The position numbers and the translations under genes are program-made. A stretch of 64,000 bases of DNA. Source: Tranzscheliella williamsii (lineage: Eukaryota > Basidiomycota > Ustilaginomycetes > Ustilaginales > Ustilaginaceae). Of the stretch, positions 63,337 to 64,000 are shown piece after piece. Each line of letters begins with the position of its first letter. Positions within the stretch are counted from its first letter, which is position 1. The DNA is taken from assembly GCA_023212725.1 (NCBI GenBank), contig JALBYF010000049.1, positions 1-64,000 of the forward strand, given 5' to 3'. The notes under the pieces were generated by a model. It ran no database searches and had not been told where the DNA came from. It saw only the letters and a list, made by a program, of their open reading frames with translations.

Positions 63337-63918
63337 CTAGGAGGTAGACAAAAAGGTGCTCTCGAATGTCGATGAAGCAGAGGCACCCAGAACACTGCGC
63401 ACTTGCAACCTGCGCTTACTCGTAAATGTGTCGCGCGACAACGCTTGTAGCCGACAGATGCTTTGCGCCTTATGAACGGGGCAGCTAATAGCGATGGCAT
63501 TCTCCGGATAGAAGGGCAAGAGCAATGCTTTCGTCGCGTCCATCAGGCCTGTCGCTTTGCTGCGCAAACCCCACCGGGACCCTCCGCGGCGCGCCAGGGC
63601 AAGACTCGGAATCTTGCTGGTTGCAGGCCGTGAGGCTACTGAGCGAGAGCAGCTAGCGGCTCGAAGGCGTATCGGGTCGATACCCAGCATGAGAGATCTA
63701 ACAGCACCGTCCGAAATCAACCCAGAACCTTTGCTGCCAAATTTGACATCTCCAATCAAAGCTTTAGGGCTCTTGTGTAGTACGGGCGCACACTTTGGTA
63801 GACGCTGTCTGAGCTCATGATACCTTCGTGGTATCAAGACGGATGGATTCGAGTGAGGTATGAGGAACAAAGGACGAACCCTGTGATGCAAAGAAAAGAA
63901 AGTTAAGAAATCTAACAT
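63337..63918 (-). CDS. Hypothetical protein, 193 residues
   Basis: ATG at 63918 opens an uninterrupted frame with mixed composition, Ser/Arg-rich in the middle (VASRPATSKIPSLALARRGG) and at the end. No family motif was seen. The opposite strand also carries an open stretch, so the coding strand is uncertain. Confidence 0.28.
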   Translation of the reverse strand: MLDFLTFFSLHHRVRPLFLIPHSNPSVLIPRRYHELRQRLPKCAPVLHKSPKALIGDVKFGSKGSGLISDGAVRSLMLGIDPIRLRAASCSRSVASRPATSKIPSLALARRGGSRWGLRSKATGLMDATKALLLPFYPENAIAISCPVHKAQSICRLQALSRDTFTSKRRLQVRSVLGASASSTFESTFLSTS

Positions 63919-64000
63919 CCGCTGTTTTCCTTCTCTCTTTGACGTTAACCTCGAGTTTTACTCAAATCACACATTTCCGAGATGTTCATGCACCGTGGTT

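Overview
The window reads as subtelomeric DNA of a fungus. The grounds are a CCCTAA-type telomeric repeat at the left edge, coding stretches separated by long gene-poor spacers, TATA/CCAAT-style promoters, and an abundance of dispersed, decayed multicopy families. The cytosine-rich strand of the repeat reads rightwards, as at a left chromosome end. A basidiomycete is my best guess (G+C-leaning codons, DIRS/Crypton-like tyrosine recombinase, Crinkler-type NTPase-nuclease, kinase-like repeats), possibly a smut-type Ustilaginomycotina. The lineage is inference only.

Layout. 0-1 kb: interstitial telomeric repeat joined to a tyrosine-recombinase fragment, then a small kinase-family fragment. 1.2-1.9 kb: a frameshifted unknown gene. 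4.1-5.1 kb: the only ordinary metabolic gene, an intact aldo-keto reductase with a TATA/CCAAT promoter, followed by a short-chain dehydrogenase fragment. 6.4-15.3 kb: decayed DNA without an intact gene. 15.7-18.7 kb: a 1001-residue coiled-coil/kinase-like protein (family K). 18.85-20.15 kb: a partial K copy split by a solo LTR, with an inverted second LTR nearby. 21.7-22.5 kb: a proline-rich coiled-coil protein (family C). 26.5 kb: a MITE-like element. 26.9-32.1 kb: two FAR1/GCM1-like zinc-finger proteins (family T) flanking a low-complexity cysteine-rich ORF. 34.4-41.8 kb: a mosaic block with family M, decayed C and T copies, a cysteine-containing module D, and an intact 963-residue P-loop NTPase/PD-(D/E)XK protein of the Crinkler-like type. 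42-49.7 kb: a 27-bp coding minisatellite, a third solo LTR, a K pseudogene and a T pseudogene. 51.1-53.7 kb: a second mosaic block (M, T fragment, D) that lacks the NTPase-nuclease gene. 54.4-59.0 kb: a full-length but multiply frameshifted ABCC transporter. 59-64 kb: spacer, another K fragment, and an unknown ORF interrupted by one UGA or a 60-nt intron.

Taken together, a limited set of families (K, T, C, M, D, plus an LTR element) is copied, inverted, broken and reshuffled across the window. A few members stay open: K1, C1, T1, T2, M1, M2 and the NTPase-nuclease. The clearest structural observation is that the NTPase-nuclease gene occupies about 3.7 kb that is absent from the paralogous block at 53.28 kb. 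That gives an occupied and an empty version of one site within the same window. No rRNA, tRNA or CRISPR array was recognised. Family assignments rest on reading motifs by eye, because no database search was possible.
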